31,127 nt of DNA. Source: a virus. This document shows, one piece after another, positions 1 to 7,961 of this stretch. The notes under the pieces are model-generated. The model did not search any database and was not told the DNA's origin. It saw nothing but the letters and a program-made list of their open reading frames with translations. Each line of letters begins with the position of its first letter. Position 1 is the stretch's first letter. The translations under genes were made by a program, and so were the position numbers. The stretch covers positions 1-31,127 of IMG/VR virus record IMGVR_UViG_3300015198_000006; one strand, 5' to 3'.

Positions 1-807
1 ATCTAGCAGTTGAGCCTTGGCTGCGTCAGTGTCATATGTGGCAGTGATTCCGGCGTTTGCTACATGCATCGCTTCGCCACCAGCGACCCCCATTCCCGCA
101 GTACGAAGGCCTGCACCGGCTTTTGCCAAACGCCCCAAACCTGCTGGGATGAGGGTATTTAACGCGGCATCCGCCACACCAGCACCAGCGGCACCAAAGT
201 CGGAAGCGCCATGCTCCTTTGCCTCCTGAAAGCGATTGCCTGCACTGCCTGCGATGACAACAGGTGCCAACGGGGTCATGTATGGTACGATACTTCCAAC
301 CCCCCGAGCGACTGCCGAGTTAATGGGAAGTTGGGTATCCGCCACAGCATCCGCGATGTCGCGATGTGTCTCGCGATTTGCCGCGTTGCTATTTACATCG
401 CCCGCATAGATGTCATTCAGTAGAGGGTCGGTTTCACCTGACGGATTGTGAAGTGAGTCCTGTGCTTCCAGTTGACGCCCGCGATATCGATTAACAGGAG
501 TTGACAAACCCTTCACGGTCTGCCCTCCCGTATTAACGATCGCACTGCCGAGTTCTTTAGGTACACTAACAATAGCTCTGCCGACCTGCTTAGCCGTACC
601 CAATACAGTCGAGCTATCACTGTCTGGCGTATCAAACATCGGCTTACCATCTGCGGTTGCCGCTGCGATACGCTGGCGTGTTTGCGCGCCTTTCAGTTTA
701 CGAACGATCTGCTGCGCCATCGGTTGATCCGACATGCCGTTTTCTGCAAACAGCGAAGCGGCGTCATCCGGGCTCATTTCATTTACGATTTTATCGTAAT
801 CAGGCAT
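1..807 (-). CDS. Large internal virion protein, N-terminal part (runs off window)
   Basis: The frame starts at ATG 807 and stays open to the left edge, giving 269 codons with the C-terminus outside the window. The start overlaps the stop of the upstream gene by one base (TAATG), so translation is probably coupled. The protein starts MPDYDKIVNEMSPDDAASLF, then has a charged segment, a Gly/Val-rich part and a hydrophobic stretch near residues 178-200 (VGSIVPYMTPLAPVVIAGSA). The visible end is Ala/Gly-rich. No enzymatic motif is visible. Its position at the end of a run of Ala/Gly/Gln-rich structural genes, after the tail genes, suggests a large internal or DNA-ejection protein, but that is inference. 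A transglycosylase or other domain could lie in the unseen part. Confidence 0.75.
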   Translation of the reverse strand, partial: MPDYDKIVNEMSPDDAASLFAENGMSDQPMAQQIVRKLKGAQTRQRIAAATADGKPMFDTPDSDSSTVLGTAKQVGRAIVSVPKELGSAIVNTGGQTVKGLSTPVNRYRGRQLEAQDSLHNPSGETDPLLNDIYAGDVNSNAANRETHRDIADAVADTQLPINSAVARGVGSIVPYMTPLAPVVIAGSAGNRFQEAKEHGASDFGAAGAGVADAALNTLIPAGLGRLAKAGAGLRTAGMGVAGGEAMHVANAGITATYDTDAAKAQLLD

Positions 808-1781
808 TACGGCGTGCCCTTACGTGCAGCATTCAGTTTAAGCAACTTATCCATAACCGCATTCTCGTCATCGACAGGTGGTGCGGCTGTGGTTTCTTCA
901 CGGTCTTCGCGAATGGCGGACCACTTGTTAGCCACACGTTGACGTTCCGCAGCTACCTGCTTACCGTAAGCGGCTTTGACTTCCGGTGTTTCGTAACTAG
1001 GGGGCTTTGGAATAGCGTTAGTTGCTCCATCTGATTCGCGAATTTCAGCATTCCGCATCGTCTGTATAAGTTTTTGGTGTGCCAAACCATCTACTTGATC
1101 GGTACGATCCGCAGCCGCATCGGCGCGTTCAGTAGCCGCATCGGCCATTTGCTGATGAACACCTAGATTTTGGTTATGGTAGTCAATGTTCGCATTTAGT
1201 TTATCCCGATTGAGGTACATCGGAGCTTGCTTAATACGCATCGTATCTTCGTACGTAGTACCTGCACGCGATTGAACCGGCTGATGCGACTGGTCGTTCT
1301 GTGTGTTCTCTGACTGTAGATTATTGTTAAAATCTTGCGCAGTGAAAGGGTTATTGGGGTGATTGACGTCCAACGCAGATGCGAAACCACTGAGTGGAAC
1401 AGCATTGACTTTGGCATGTGGCAGACCCGGCGTGTAGCCCGTGGGTGCAATGCCTTTCGAAGCGTTCGCCGTTTCGGTTTGATCCGCTAATGCGTTGTCG
1501 TACAGGCTTGGCGTATTATGATATGCGCCAGGAGCCGCTTCGATTTGCGTACGCTGATCGGCAACAGTTTGCCGACCTTGCTCAAAGCCCTGCTGATTCT
1601 GCGCACGATTCTCGCGCTGTTGATCAAGCGCAAGCCGATCTTTTTCCAGCTTGATCTGACCGAGCTTCGGACCCAATTCCAATAGCGTCTGTGCTGCATG
1701 GCCTAAGCCATCCAGCACAGGTGAACTTTGATCTTCGTAACGTGTGGTCGGCAGTCCCGCCGACATGACGCGGACGGTCAT
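807..1781 (-). CDS. Gln/Asn-rich virion-associated protein, unknown function (324 aa)
   Basis: The protein starts MTVRVMSAGLPTTRYEDQSS. A Gln/Arg-rich, probably coiled-coil segment lies at about residues 35-80 (LEKDRLALDQQRENRAQNQQ), and a second Ala/Asp/Gln-rich helical segment at about 205-240. The rest is low-complexity and polar, with no enzyme motif. Its stop overlaps the start of the next gene by one base, and its start lies 3 nt after the preceding stop. It is therefore a member of a co-translated set with the flanking Ala/Gly/Gln-rich proteins. Composition and position fit an internal head or ejection protein like those of short-tailed phages. I do not recognise a specific family. Confidence 0.72.
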   Translation of the reverse strand: MTVRVMSAGLPTTRYEDQSSPVLDGLGHAAQTLLELGPKLGQIKLEKDRLALDQQRENRAQNQQGFEQGRQTVADQRTQIEAAPGAYHNTPSLYDNALADQTETANASKGIAPTGYTPGLPHAKVNAVPLSGFASALDVNHPNNPFTAQDFNNNLQSENTQNDQSHQPVQSRAGTTYEDTMRIKQAPMYLNRDKLNANIDYHNQNLGVHQQMADAATERADAAADRTDQVDGLAHQKLIQTMRNAEIRESDGATNAIPKPPSYETPEVKAAYGKQVAAERQRVANKWSAIREDREETTAAPPVDDENAVMDKLLKLNAARKGTP

Positions 1782-1784
1782 GGG

Positions 1785-2177
1785 TTACCCCTGCATCGGA
1801 TTAGCGGCGCCAGTGTTAGAATCGTCGTCAGTCTCAGTGCCGTTTTGCTCTTCCTGTACGCACTGGTCGACTTGATCCTGTACGGCTTGAGCACCGTACT
1901 GATCGATCAACGAGTCGACCTGTTGCTTCAGATCGCCATCGTCTGAGCCGTCATCCGAGCTACCACCAGGATTATCGTTAGTCGACCCTGGCACAGGTGC
2001 TCCTGGGCGTGCATTACGTGCCGGAGCCTTGGAAGAAGAAACCCCCTGGCTTGGAAACCCTTCATCGGAAGTGTCACCGTCATCAACCATGACTTTGTCA
2101 GTGGGCTTGTATTTCTTCCCAGACAGGAAGGAAATAGCAGCACCGGGGGTTTTGGCAGGTCTGGCGTTACCGAACAT
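1785..2177 (-). CDS. Small acidic protein sharing a scaffold-tail motif (130 aa)
   Basis: The N-terminus is basic (MFGNARPAKTPGAA), the middle is a disordered Ser/Gly/Pro region, and the C-terminal half is very acidic with DDGSDDGD-type runs and a predicted helix around LKQQVDSLIDQYGAQAVQDQ. Residues 13-20 read AAISFLSG, the same octapeptide that ends the scaffold-like protein at 14129-15331, encoded with different codons. A TAGGA site sits about 8 nt before the ATG. It may be a minor virion or assembly protein that docks on the same partner as the scaffold; this is inference from the shared motif only. Confidence 0.68.
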   Translation of the reverse strand: MFGNARPAKTPGAAISFLSGKKYKPTDKVMVDDGDTSDEGFPSQGVSSSKAPARNARPGAPVPGSTNDNPGGSSDDGSDDGDLKQQVDSLIDQYGAQAVQDQVDQCVQEEQNGTETDDDSNTGAANPMQG

Positions 2178-2228
2178 GATAGATTCCTAGCAGGAGAATA
2201 GAAAAACGTGAATGAAAAACAAGAGCGT

Positions 2229-2807
2229 TTATCCGCCCATCATACCACTAGCGCCCATGCCCATACTACCTGCACTCGACAGCATCTTTCCAGCGGCGCG
2301 ATACTCGCCCCCCGCATTGGCTGAGGTATTAACCCTCATGTCATAGAGTTTAGCCAGTCGACCGGCTTTATTCTCAAGTGTACTGTTGGTATCACTGAAG
2401 CGCGAAAGCCTGTTGTTTATTCCCTGCTCCGCTTCCTGTGGCGCTGTTGCTTGCGCAACCAACGCAGCACGTTGAGACGCACCTGCTGACACGTCAGCAC
2501 CCGCCATCTGTGCAGCACCAGCATTTCCAATGTCGCCGCCTTTGGGTTGCGCTGCGGCAGTTTGCGCAATGGCCGCTTGACCCGGAGCGTTTAACGCATC
2601 TTGAGCAGCACGCTGCTGCAACACGGGATTGTACGTAGCGAGTTCGTTTTGTGCATTACGGTTGGCTTCTTCCTGTATCGCGTCTTGTTCCATGAGCTGA
2701 CGACGGCGTTCACCACTGGCAGCAGCGCCACCCTGTGTTTGCCCATATGCGTTGAGTAGGTTACCACCAACGTTTGCCGCTGCGCCAGCCGGGAAGAGGG
2801 AACTCAT
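2229..2807 (-). CDS. Ala/Gly/Gln-rich virion protein (192 aa), ejection-protein candidate
   Basis: The protein begins MSSLFPAGAAANVGGNLLNA. A long Ala/Gln/Asn-rich helical region with many charged residues runs from about residue 30 to 150 (EERRRQLMEQDAIQEE-like charge pattern). The C-terminus is Gly/Met-rich, ending in repeated SMGMGASGMMGG-type residues. No catalytic motif is seen. A 51-nt gap containing no gene separates it from the next gene, and 8 nt separate it from the 60-aa gene upstream. Composition resembles the small ejection proteins that cluster in short-tailed phages. The role is inferred from composition and context. Confidence 0.68.
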   Translation of the reverse strand: MSSLFPAGAAANVGGNLLNAYGQTQGGAAASGERRRQLMEQDAIQEEANRNAQNELATYNPVLQQRAAQDALNAPGQAAIAQTAAAQPKGGDIGNAGAAQMAGADVSAGASQRAALVAQATAPQEAEQGINNRLSRFSDTNSTLENKAGRLAKLYDMRVNTSANAGGEYRAAGKMLSSAGSMGMGASGMMGG

Positions 2808-2815
2808 GGTGCGCC

Positions 2816-2998
2816 TTACTTAAACATCGCGCCGAATACGGGCGCTTTGGTTTGACTGGTGAGATTGGTTAAGCCACCACGGACAGCAGGATTGACCTGT
2901 GTTTGGTTAGGATCAGTGGACCCATCATCTTGAGGTGCACCGGGTTGCTGGACCTGTGTTAGCGGAGCTGCCGTGTTCATGTTTAGTAAATTTTTCAT
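2816..2998 (-). CDS. Small Pro/Gln/Thr-rich protein (60 aa)
   Basis: A 60-aa protein starting MKNLLNMNTAAPLTQVQQPG, polar and probably disordered, ending in KAPVFGAMFK. Its ATG overlaps the stop of the 319-aa gene by one base (TAATG), which supports real, coupled expression. No family is recognised. It lies between two Gly/Ala-rich virion proteins and is probably a minor structural component. Confidence 0.6.
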   Translation of the reverse strand: MKNLLNMNTAAPLTQVQQPGAPQDDGSTDPNQTQVNPAVRGGLTNLTSQTKAPVFGAMFK

Positions 2999-3957
2999 TA
3001 GTTACGATACGCGCCATTTAACAAGTTTGCACTATAGCCGCTAGCAAGACCCCCCGCCGATGCGCCCACTGCTGTGCCGTACGCGTTCGTGTTCCCAAGC
3101 GTTGCGGCGTCATAAGACATTCCTGTAGCGTCGGTTACCTGACCGTTCTTGATGGCCCCTGCGATACGGGATTTTTGACCTTGCAGGTTCGTGTCGAAAC
3201 CGCGACCGGCATTGGTGCCCGCGTTACTTGCGCCAGCGACACGGTTGTAGTAGTCACCCAATAGATCGTTGCGTGCCTGCGCATCTACGCCACTGCCGAA
3301 CGTTCCGCTGTTAGCTTGCCTGATACGGTTGCCCGTGGTACCTGCTTGATATGCGTTATCGGCTTCGTTCAAACCTTGCTGCTGTGCGTTTTGGGACAGC
3401 GCAGTGCGTTGGGAATTAATACGCGCTGCATTCTGTGTAGCGTTGCCACTAAAGCCTTCACCAAAGTTGGCTGCGTTTTGACTGAGAAGGTTGTCTTCTT
3501 TGTCTTGTGCAGCTTTTTGACGTGCTGCTTCATTTTGCAGTGCTTCCTGTGCACCGAAAGCGTTTGCGCCGCCTGCTACTTCATCGTAGCGTTCGCCAGG
3601 GGCCATCTGTCCTTGATGTGCCCCTTGGTATCCTGCGCCGATGTTTGCCGCAGCAAAGGTGCCTTCCGCAGGCGCACCGCCCACGGATCCTGAACCACCG
3701 CTTCCTGGTCCGGCACTTGCGCCGTTCATGCTGCCAACAGCGCCACCGTAAACCGAGCCGCCCACATTGGCCAAGCCGCCATAGTAAAGGGAACCGGCTG
3801 TTTGCTCTTCATCGCGATGATCGAGCGCGTATTGGTGCGGATTCTGAAGAAGCTGCTGTCCGCCGTTTCCGGCTTTATGGTATGTCTGTGTGGCTCCGCT
3901 GCCGATCGCACCGGGAATATTATGTACAAAACCCGACGCACTATCAAGCAGGCCCAT
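2998..3957 (-). CDS. Gly/Ala/Asn-rich virion protein (319 aa), internal-protein candidate
   Basis: The protein starts MGLLDSASGFVHNIPGAIGS. Residues about 55-105 form a Gly-rich stretch (GGLANVGGSVYGGAVGS), followed by an Ala/Gln/Asn-rich helical segment at about 125-215 and a Gly/Asn/Ala-rich C-terminus. There is no signal peptide and no enzyme motif. The ATG lies 2 nt after the stop of the coiled-coil gene (TAATCATG) and the stop overlaps the next start by one base. Composition and place in the gene order suggest an internal virion or ejection protein of a podovirus-like particle. Confidence 0.7.
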   Translation of the reverse strand: MGLLDSASGFVHNIPGAIGSGATQTYHKAGNGGQQLLQNPHQYALDHRDEEQTAGSLYYGGLANVGGSVYGGAVGSMNGASAGPGSGGSGSVGGAPAEGTFAAANIGAGYQGAHQGQMAPGERYDEVAGGANAFGAQEALQNEAARQKAAQDKEDNLLSQNAANFGEGFSGNATQNAARINSQRTALSQNAQQQGLNEADNAYQAGTTGNRIRQANSGTFGSGVDAQARNDLLGDYYNRVAGASNAGTNAGRGFDTNLQGQKSRIAGAIKNGQVTDATGMSYDAATLGNTNAYGTAVGASAGGLASGYSANLLNGAYRN

Positions 3958-3959
3958 GA

Positions 3960-4322
3960 TTAAATCTTTCGCTTAATGATTACAGTAGTGCCATCTTCTC
4001 TGCGCTCAAGAGGGGTATACTCAAATCCATCGCGAATACTTGTTAATAGGCTGCTGTCAGTATCTACGTCGTTTCCGTTATTTACAGCGTTACGGAGCTT
4101 ACGCAAATACTCAACAACAGCTTGATTGCTCTCACTGTTTTCACGAATGACGCCAACGAGCAAGTCGTTGGTGTGATCACTTAATGCGGTGACACGGTCA
4201 TCGAGCTTACGATTGTGCTCTTCACACGCTTTATGGTTTGCCGTGGCTTGACGGGCTTGCCATGCAACAGCCGCAGCGAGTCCCGCTACAGCGGCGTAAA
4301 TGAGTTCGGGTGAGATGTCCAT
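3960..4322 (-). CDS. One-helix membrane protein with coiled coil (holin- or spanin-like, unproven)
   Basis: I chose ATG 4322 (120 aa, MDISPELIYAAVAGLAAAVA), which follows the tailspike stop by 2 nt; a longer in-frame start at 4370 would overlap the tailspike gene. Residues 6-24 form one hydrophobic helix, followed by a Gln/His/Glu-rich region with heptad character (DDRVTALSDHTNDLLVGVIR) and a basic tail ending IIKRKI. N-terminal helix plus coiled coil is the arrangement of some holins and inner-membrane spanins, and position between tailspike and internal proteins is compatible with lysis. No sequence signature confirms it. Confidence 0.65.
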   Translation of the reverse strand: MDISPELIYAAVAGLAAAVAWQARQATANHKACEEHNRKLDDRVTALSDHTNDLLVGVIRENSESNQAVVEYLRKLRNAVNNGNDVDTDSSLLTSIRDGFEYTPLERREDGTTVIIKRKI

Positions 4323-4324
4323 GA

Positions 4325-6640
4325 TTATGCCACTTCCAATCCGGCTATACGCGCTGATGATGTAGCCCAAGTGATGCCTAGATAATCGCCTTCGAGGGGG
4401 TCCAAAGTGAGGGTTACGGCCTGCGTCACCGTTGCGTAGGTCACCGTGTTGAACCCGCCTATCGCCGCTGATACGGGAGTTGACCGTATCGTACCGTCTG
4501 CGGCGTTGTGTGTGATCGTGAAGAAAATCGTTACTCCAGCCGTTGCTTTAGCGTTAATCAACAGTGATAGCACCCTCTTAGCCATAGAGCGAAGGCGAGG
4601 ACTCCATGACAACACGCCGCCACCGGCGTCATAAAATACGTACAGCGCACCGTCAGCCACTACGGGAGTTGCGATGTTTCCCCCGAGCGTATCGGGGCCT
4701 AAGATGTTGCACGGGCTAAGGCTGTACTGCGCAACAGCTCCCAAAGCGTAGCCCGGAAGGAAATTCTGCCACTTGGGAAAATAGATGCCGTTGTCTTCGA
4801 TGGCCGCGAGCTGCGTGTGATTAGAATCTAGGTTTGTAAACCCGAGGTTACGAATAATTGGCGAGGTCGTTGCGTACCGCTGATACCTGTTCTGGCTCAG
4901 TTTATTATTCCACTTCGGTGCATTCACAATGGCAAACGGCATCGTGGTAAAATAGAAAAAACAGTCGTCGAAACGATTTCCACGCGCCTGAAAACCTTCC
5001 GTGTCGTCGATCCACAAATAGCAACCACTCGCCTTCGATGTTTCAACGTAGTTGTTTTGCAGAGTGGTGAACTTTGTGCCGTGGCAGAGAATGCACGGAA
5101 CCCGTTTGTTTTGCAGTATGTCGCAGTGGTTAAGAAGGTTCTGCGACCCGTACGTGCCTACACGCCTATCGTACACACTAATGCCGTTAATATCAAAACG
5201 GACGGTGTCAACCGTGTTTATGTCCGAGCCAATAAACGCGACCCCGACACCAAAGGAGCGAATTGAACAGTTTTCAATCTTTGAATCAAATACCTTAGTC
5301 AGAGATAGCCCGATCCCGTATGCGGACACATCCGTGTAGGTATTAGCTGCGCTCGGTGTCGTTGATGTTAGCGATGAGTCAAGTGCGTTAGCGTTATTGC
5401 GTAGATTGCTCGTCTCAAACGCCGCGTCGCCGTTAGCGGCGGAATAGGTGCCTAACAAGTACAGGTCAGTGAACACCGCTTTGATGATCGGCGCGTTCGA
5501 CGCAAAGTTCACTTCGTTTTGATTTAAGATGATCCCGTTTTTGCCGTTGATAGCAAACCGGGAAAATGCCAATGATGAATAAACTTCAACGACAGCCGAA
5601 CCGTTGATAGCGGTAAAACAGAATCCAGCGTGACTTGGCGCGAATACCGTCTTTAAGGACCCATTACCGTTTACGCGAAGGTTGAGCGGAACGACAAGCG
5701 TGGCGCTCAAGTTATATGTCCCGTCAGGGAAGTACACGACGCCTACCGCCGCATTGATAGCGGCTTGTGCAGCAGTAAAATCGTCCGTCGCATTGTCGGC
5801 CTTGCACCCGAACCATCGCGCATTCATTTCACCGTTAAACAGTCGGTTCCACCGCCCCGTTACCACGCCAGTCGCCTGTATGACGGTACCGCCGTTGTCA
5901 GCCGTCACATCCGCGCTATTCCAGCGGAACGTACCACCACCGCCGTCGCCAGCTAGGTAGTAGCCGCGAACGAGATACGTCGCGGCAAAAGGGGGCGCCG
6001 CTACACCTTTAAGCTGCGCAATTGTATCAAGGGTGTAAATCGTTATTGGCGCTGCGAAGTTTTGTGCCAACGCTAAGAACAACATCGGATCCGTATCGAC
6101 GATATTGGTGCCGGGACTGTACACGGCCCATGCCAAGCCGGTCTGCGTCAATCCACTGTACGCGAGGACATACCAGCCACTGCCTTGTACTGCACCTGTA
6201 GGAAGGTCGCTACGGCGCGTCCACGCACCAGCGGTATTGACAACCCACAGGCCATTTTGACTGGTCGTGGTTTGCGCTGTGAGCAAGACGTAATCACCAT
6301 TGGCAACCGCCGTGCCGTCTAAGGTGGCAGCGCCGCTGAGTGCTGCAACATTAGCCAGACCAACAAGCCTTACCGCAGTCTTTGCCGCAGTGCCGAGGGT
6401 TGCGCCGAACTTGCCAAGAAGTGCGTTGCGCACTTCAGCTTTGAGCTGCGTAAAACCGACCGCTTGTGAGGTAAGTTGATTCGTCGGGTCAGTGATGACA
6501 TCCAACGCTGCTTTGGTTTGATTCTGCGCTGTAGCGAGATTACCGTACTGCGTGTCGAGCTGTGAAGCATTAACTAGATTTTGCGAGGTAGTATCACCGT
6601 TGAAGGTGTACGTGATAGCAACGTTAGGCACATTCGACAT
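4325..6640 (-). CDS. Tailspike / receptor-binding protein with beta-helix domain (771 aa)
   Basis: Residues 1-75 are a virion-anchor domain almost shared with the neighbouring 176-aa protein (both contain QFGNLATAQNQTKA-like and GLTQLKAEV-like segments). Residues about 95-200 resemble a phage tail-fibre module (SGAATLDGTAVANGDYVLLT ... NGLWVVNTAGAWTRRSDLPT). From about 260 the motif WFGCKADNATDDFTAAQAAI followed by VYFPDGTYNLSATL is typical of pectate-lyase-like beta-helix tailspikes. Further rungs continue to about 640 and the last 120 residues look like a beta-rich trimer tip. It probably binds, and may cleave or deacetylate, a host surface polysaccharide. The active site cannot be assigned. 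The start overlaps the upstream stop by one base. Confidence 0.9.
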   Translation of the reverse strand: MSNVPNVAITYTFNGDTTSQNLVNASQLDTQYGNLATAQNQTKAALDVITDPTNQLTSQAVGFTQLKAEVRNALLGKFGATLGTAAKTAVRLVGLANVAALSGAATLDGTAVANGDYVLLTAQTTTSQNGLWVVNTAGAWTRRSDLPTGAVQGSGWYVLAYSGLTQTGLAWAVYSPGTNIVDTDPMLFLALAQNFAAPITIYTLDTIAQLKGVAAPPFAATYLVRGYYLAGDGGGGTFRWNSADVTADNGGTVIQATGVVTGRWNRLFNGEMNARWFGCKADNATDDFTAAQAAINAAVGVVYFPDGTYNLSATLVVPLNLRVNGNGSLKTVFAPSHAGFCFTAINGSAVVEVYSSLAFSRFAINGKNGIILNQNEVNFASNAPIIKAVFTDLYLLGTYSAANGDAAFETSNLRNNANALDSSLTSTTPSAANTYTDVSAYGIGLSLTKVFDSKIENCSIRSFGVGVAFIGSDINTVDTVRFDINGISVYDRRVGTYGSQNLLNHCDILQNKRVPCILCHGTKFTTLQNNYVETSKASGCYLWIDDTEGFQARGNRFDDCFFYFTTMPFAIVNAPKWNNKLSQNRYQRYATTSPIIRNLGFTNLDSNHTQLAAIEDNGIYFPKWQNFLPGYALGAVAQYSLSPCNILGPDTLGGNIATPVVADGALYVFYDAGGGVLSWSPRLRSMAKRVLSLLINAKATAGVTIFFTITHNAADGTIRSTPVSAAIGGFNTVTYATVTQAVTLTLDPLEGDYLGITWATSSARIAGLEVA

Positions 6641-7170
6641 TAGAATACCCGTCCTGCAAAGTCGGTCGCGTTACCGTAAAAGAATGCCATCTGACCCGTT
6701 GTCAGTGTCACCGTTACGCTACTATTCATAGTGTCGCTTCCGATGCTGTTCAATGTGACAGTGGCACTACTGCGATTCACAAAGATCAATTCCCGTCCCG
6801 TTACGCAAGCGGGCATGTTGTATGTCTGCGTCGTAGTTCCTGTAAAGATAACTACATCATCGGTAACAAGTCCGGTCGTGGTCAATGCCGCAGTGACAAT
6901 CGCCGTAATCTTTTTAAAAATCGCACCAGGGGTTGTGCCCGCGAGTTTAAGCGCAGAAGTGACTTCAGCTTTGAGCTGAGTTAATCCAACTGTTTGAGCT
7001 GCAAGGTTATTAGACGAATCAGTAATCGTATCGAGCACTGCTTTTGTTTGATTCTGCGCAGTAGCGAGGTTACCAAATTGCACATCCAAGGCCGAAGCAT
7101 TCACTTTGGCCGATGCCGAGACATCGCCATTGAACACATAGGTAATTGAAAAGGCAGGCAACGTGCTCAT
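6640..7170 (-). CDS. Short tail protein sharing the tailspike anchor domain (176 aa)
   Basis: The first 75 residues (MSTLPAFSITYVFNGDVSAS...) match the N-terminus of the adjacent tailspike closely: same order of FNGD, VNAS, GNLATAQNQTKA and LTQLKAEV. The remaining 100 residues are a small Thr/Val-rich beta domain (TGTTTQTYNMPACVTGRELI ... SVTVTLTTGQMAFFYGN). It carries no beta-helix. It is probably a second protein using the same attachment site, a short fibre, cap or adaptor. Its ATG overlaps the preceding stop (ATGA) and its stop overlaps the tailspike start. Function is inferred from the shared anchor. Confidence 0.8.
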   Translation of the reverse strand: MSTLPAFSITYVFNGDVSASAKVNASALDVQFGNLATAQNQTKAVLDTITDSSNNLAAQTVGLTQLKAEVTSALKLAGTTPGAIFKKITAIVTAALTTTGLVTDDVVIFTGTTTQTYNMPACVTGRELIFVNRSSATVTLNSIGSDTMNSSVTVTLTTGQMAFFYGNATDFAGRVF

Positions 7171-7451
7171 TGAAATACCATGTACGAAACTTTACAACCT
7201 GCTGTAGGTGCCACCGCAGTAGAAGTAAACTGCCCCACAGCCGGTACGGCAGTAGCCATCAGCATCGTAACGTCTACCTGATTAATAGTTAGAAACACGT
7301 TGGCCGTGGAAAGCATGCCCGGAACGGACACAACCAGCGAAGCTACGCCAAGGGTTTGTGTGTACGATCCCACAGCGAATAGGCGCTGTAAAAAATTACC
7401 GCTTGCGAGCGAGGCGGGTGCAGTGAGCCCAAGCGGAAGGTAATCTGGCAT
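7167..7451 (-). CDS. Small hydrophobic beta-rich virion protein (94 aa)
   Basis: ATG 7451 (MPDYLPLGLTAPASLASGNF) is preferred because it lies 1 nt after the previous stop; a TTG four codons upstream is the alternative. The protein is rich in Val, Ala, Thr and Leu, ends CKVSYMVFQ, and has no signal peptide or motif. It sits between tail tube B and the anchor-domain proteins, so a minor tail component is likely. Its stop overlaps the next ATG as ATGA. Confidence 0.65.
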   Translation of the reverse strand: MPDYLPLGLTAPASLASGNFLQRLFAVGSYTQTLGVASLVVSVPGMLSTANVFLTINQVDVTMLMATAVPAVGQFTSTAVAPTAGCKVSYMVFQ

Positions 7452-7452
7452 C

Positions 7453-7803
7453 TTAATTGCCAACCACTAAGGCGTGCAATACGACGGCAGTACCTAGCAC
7501 GTAGAAGATATCGCCGTCTTGAAACGTGAGGGTAAGGGCCTGATTGGCAGCAACCGGATAGCCATCAGTCGCAACCTGTCCGGCAACACTATGGTAAGAC
7601 CATGCGGCAGTGCTGACAAACTGTACCGCTGCACGATTCGTCGCCATGTTGGCATTGAACCGCGTCTGCATCGGGGTGCCGGGAGTTCCGTTAGCGGGAG
7701 CATTAACCTGAACGGTTACCGTATCCTCAGTGGCGGACATCGTCATCAACGAGCCCGCAACCTTTTTGTTGCGATAATTTGCGAATAAAGTGAGAGCGGC
7801 CAT
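7453..7803 (-). CDS. Small Ala/Thr/Val-rich virion protein (116 aa)
   Basis: The protein MAALTLFANYRNKKVAGSLM... has a beta-rich pattern (TVTVQVNAPANGTPG, ALTLTFQDGDIFYVLGTAVV) without catalytic or membrane signatures. It lies immediately downstream of tail tube B and is co-transcribed with the tail genes. It may be a tail fibre accessory or decoration protein. Family not recognised. Confidence 0.65.
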   Translation of the reverse strand: MAALTLFANYRNKKVAGSLMTMSATEDTVTVQVNAPANGTPGTPMQTRFNANMATNRAAVQFVSTAAWSYHSVAGQVATDGYPVAANQALTLTFQDGDIFYVLGTAVVLHALVVGN

Positions 7804-7838
7804 GTGTGTATCCGTTGATGGGTTAGCGAGCGTTCACT

Positions 7839-7961
7839 TTAAGATCGACCAGCTTGAACGTACTCGACTTGAAGGTTTTGCAATTCAAATCCGGCAGCGG
7901 TATTGGCTGTCAATAATATGGATACTGCCGATGCCGTGCCCGTGAAAGGAACACGTCGTAT
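7839..7961 (-). other. Open +1 frame that looks like the lost C-terminus of tail tube protein B
   Basis: In the +1 frame, after the tga at 7964-7962, 40 codons are open up to TAA at 7841-7839. They encode RVPFTGTASAVSILLTANTA followed by AGFELQNLQVEYVQAGRS, which looks like a genuine beta-rich tail-protein end. The annotated zero frame stops earlier with a less protein-like, His/Cys/Arg-containing end (HGHGIGSIHIIDSQYRCRI). The shift would have to occur at about 7962-7952. This fills an otherwise unexplained 81-nt gap before the next gene. Confidence 0.65.

Noticed and set aside
657-1034. Rightward frames of 86-150 codons within the leftward late block, such as 657-1034, 3507-3959 and 20460-21098
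   Set aside because: They lie opposite well-supported genes, lack SD sites and have Arg/Ser/Cys-rich shadow compositions.
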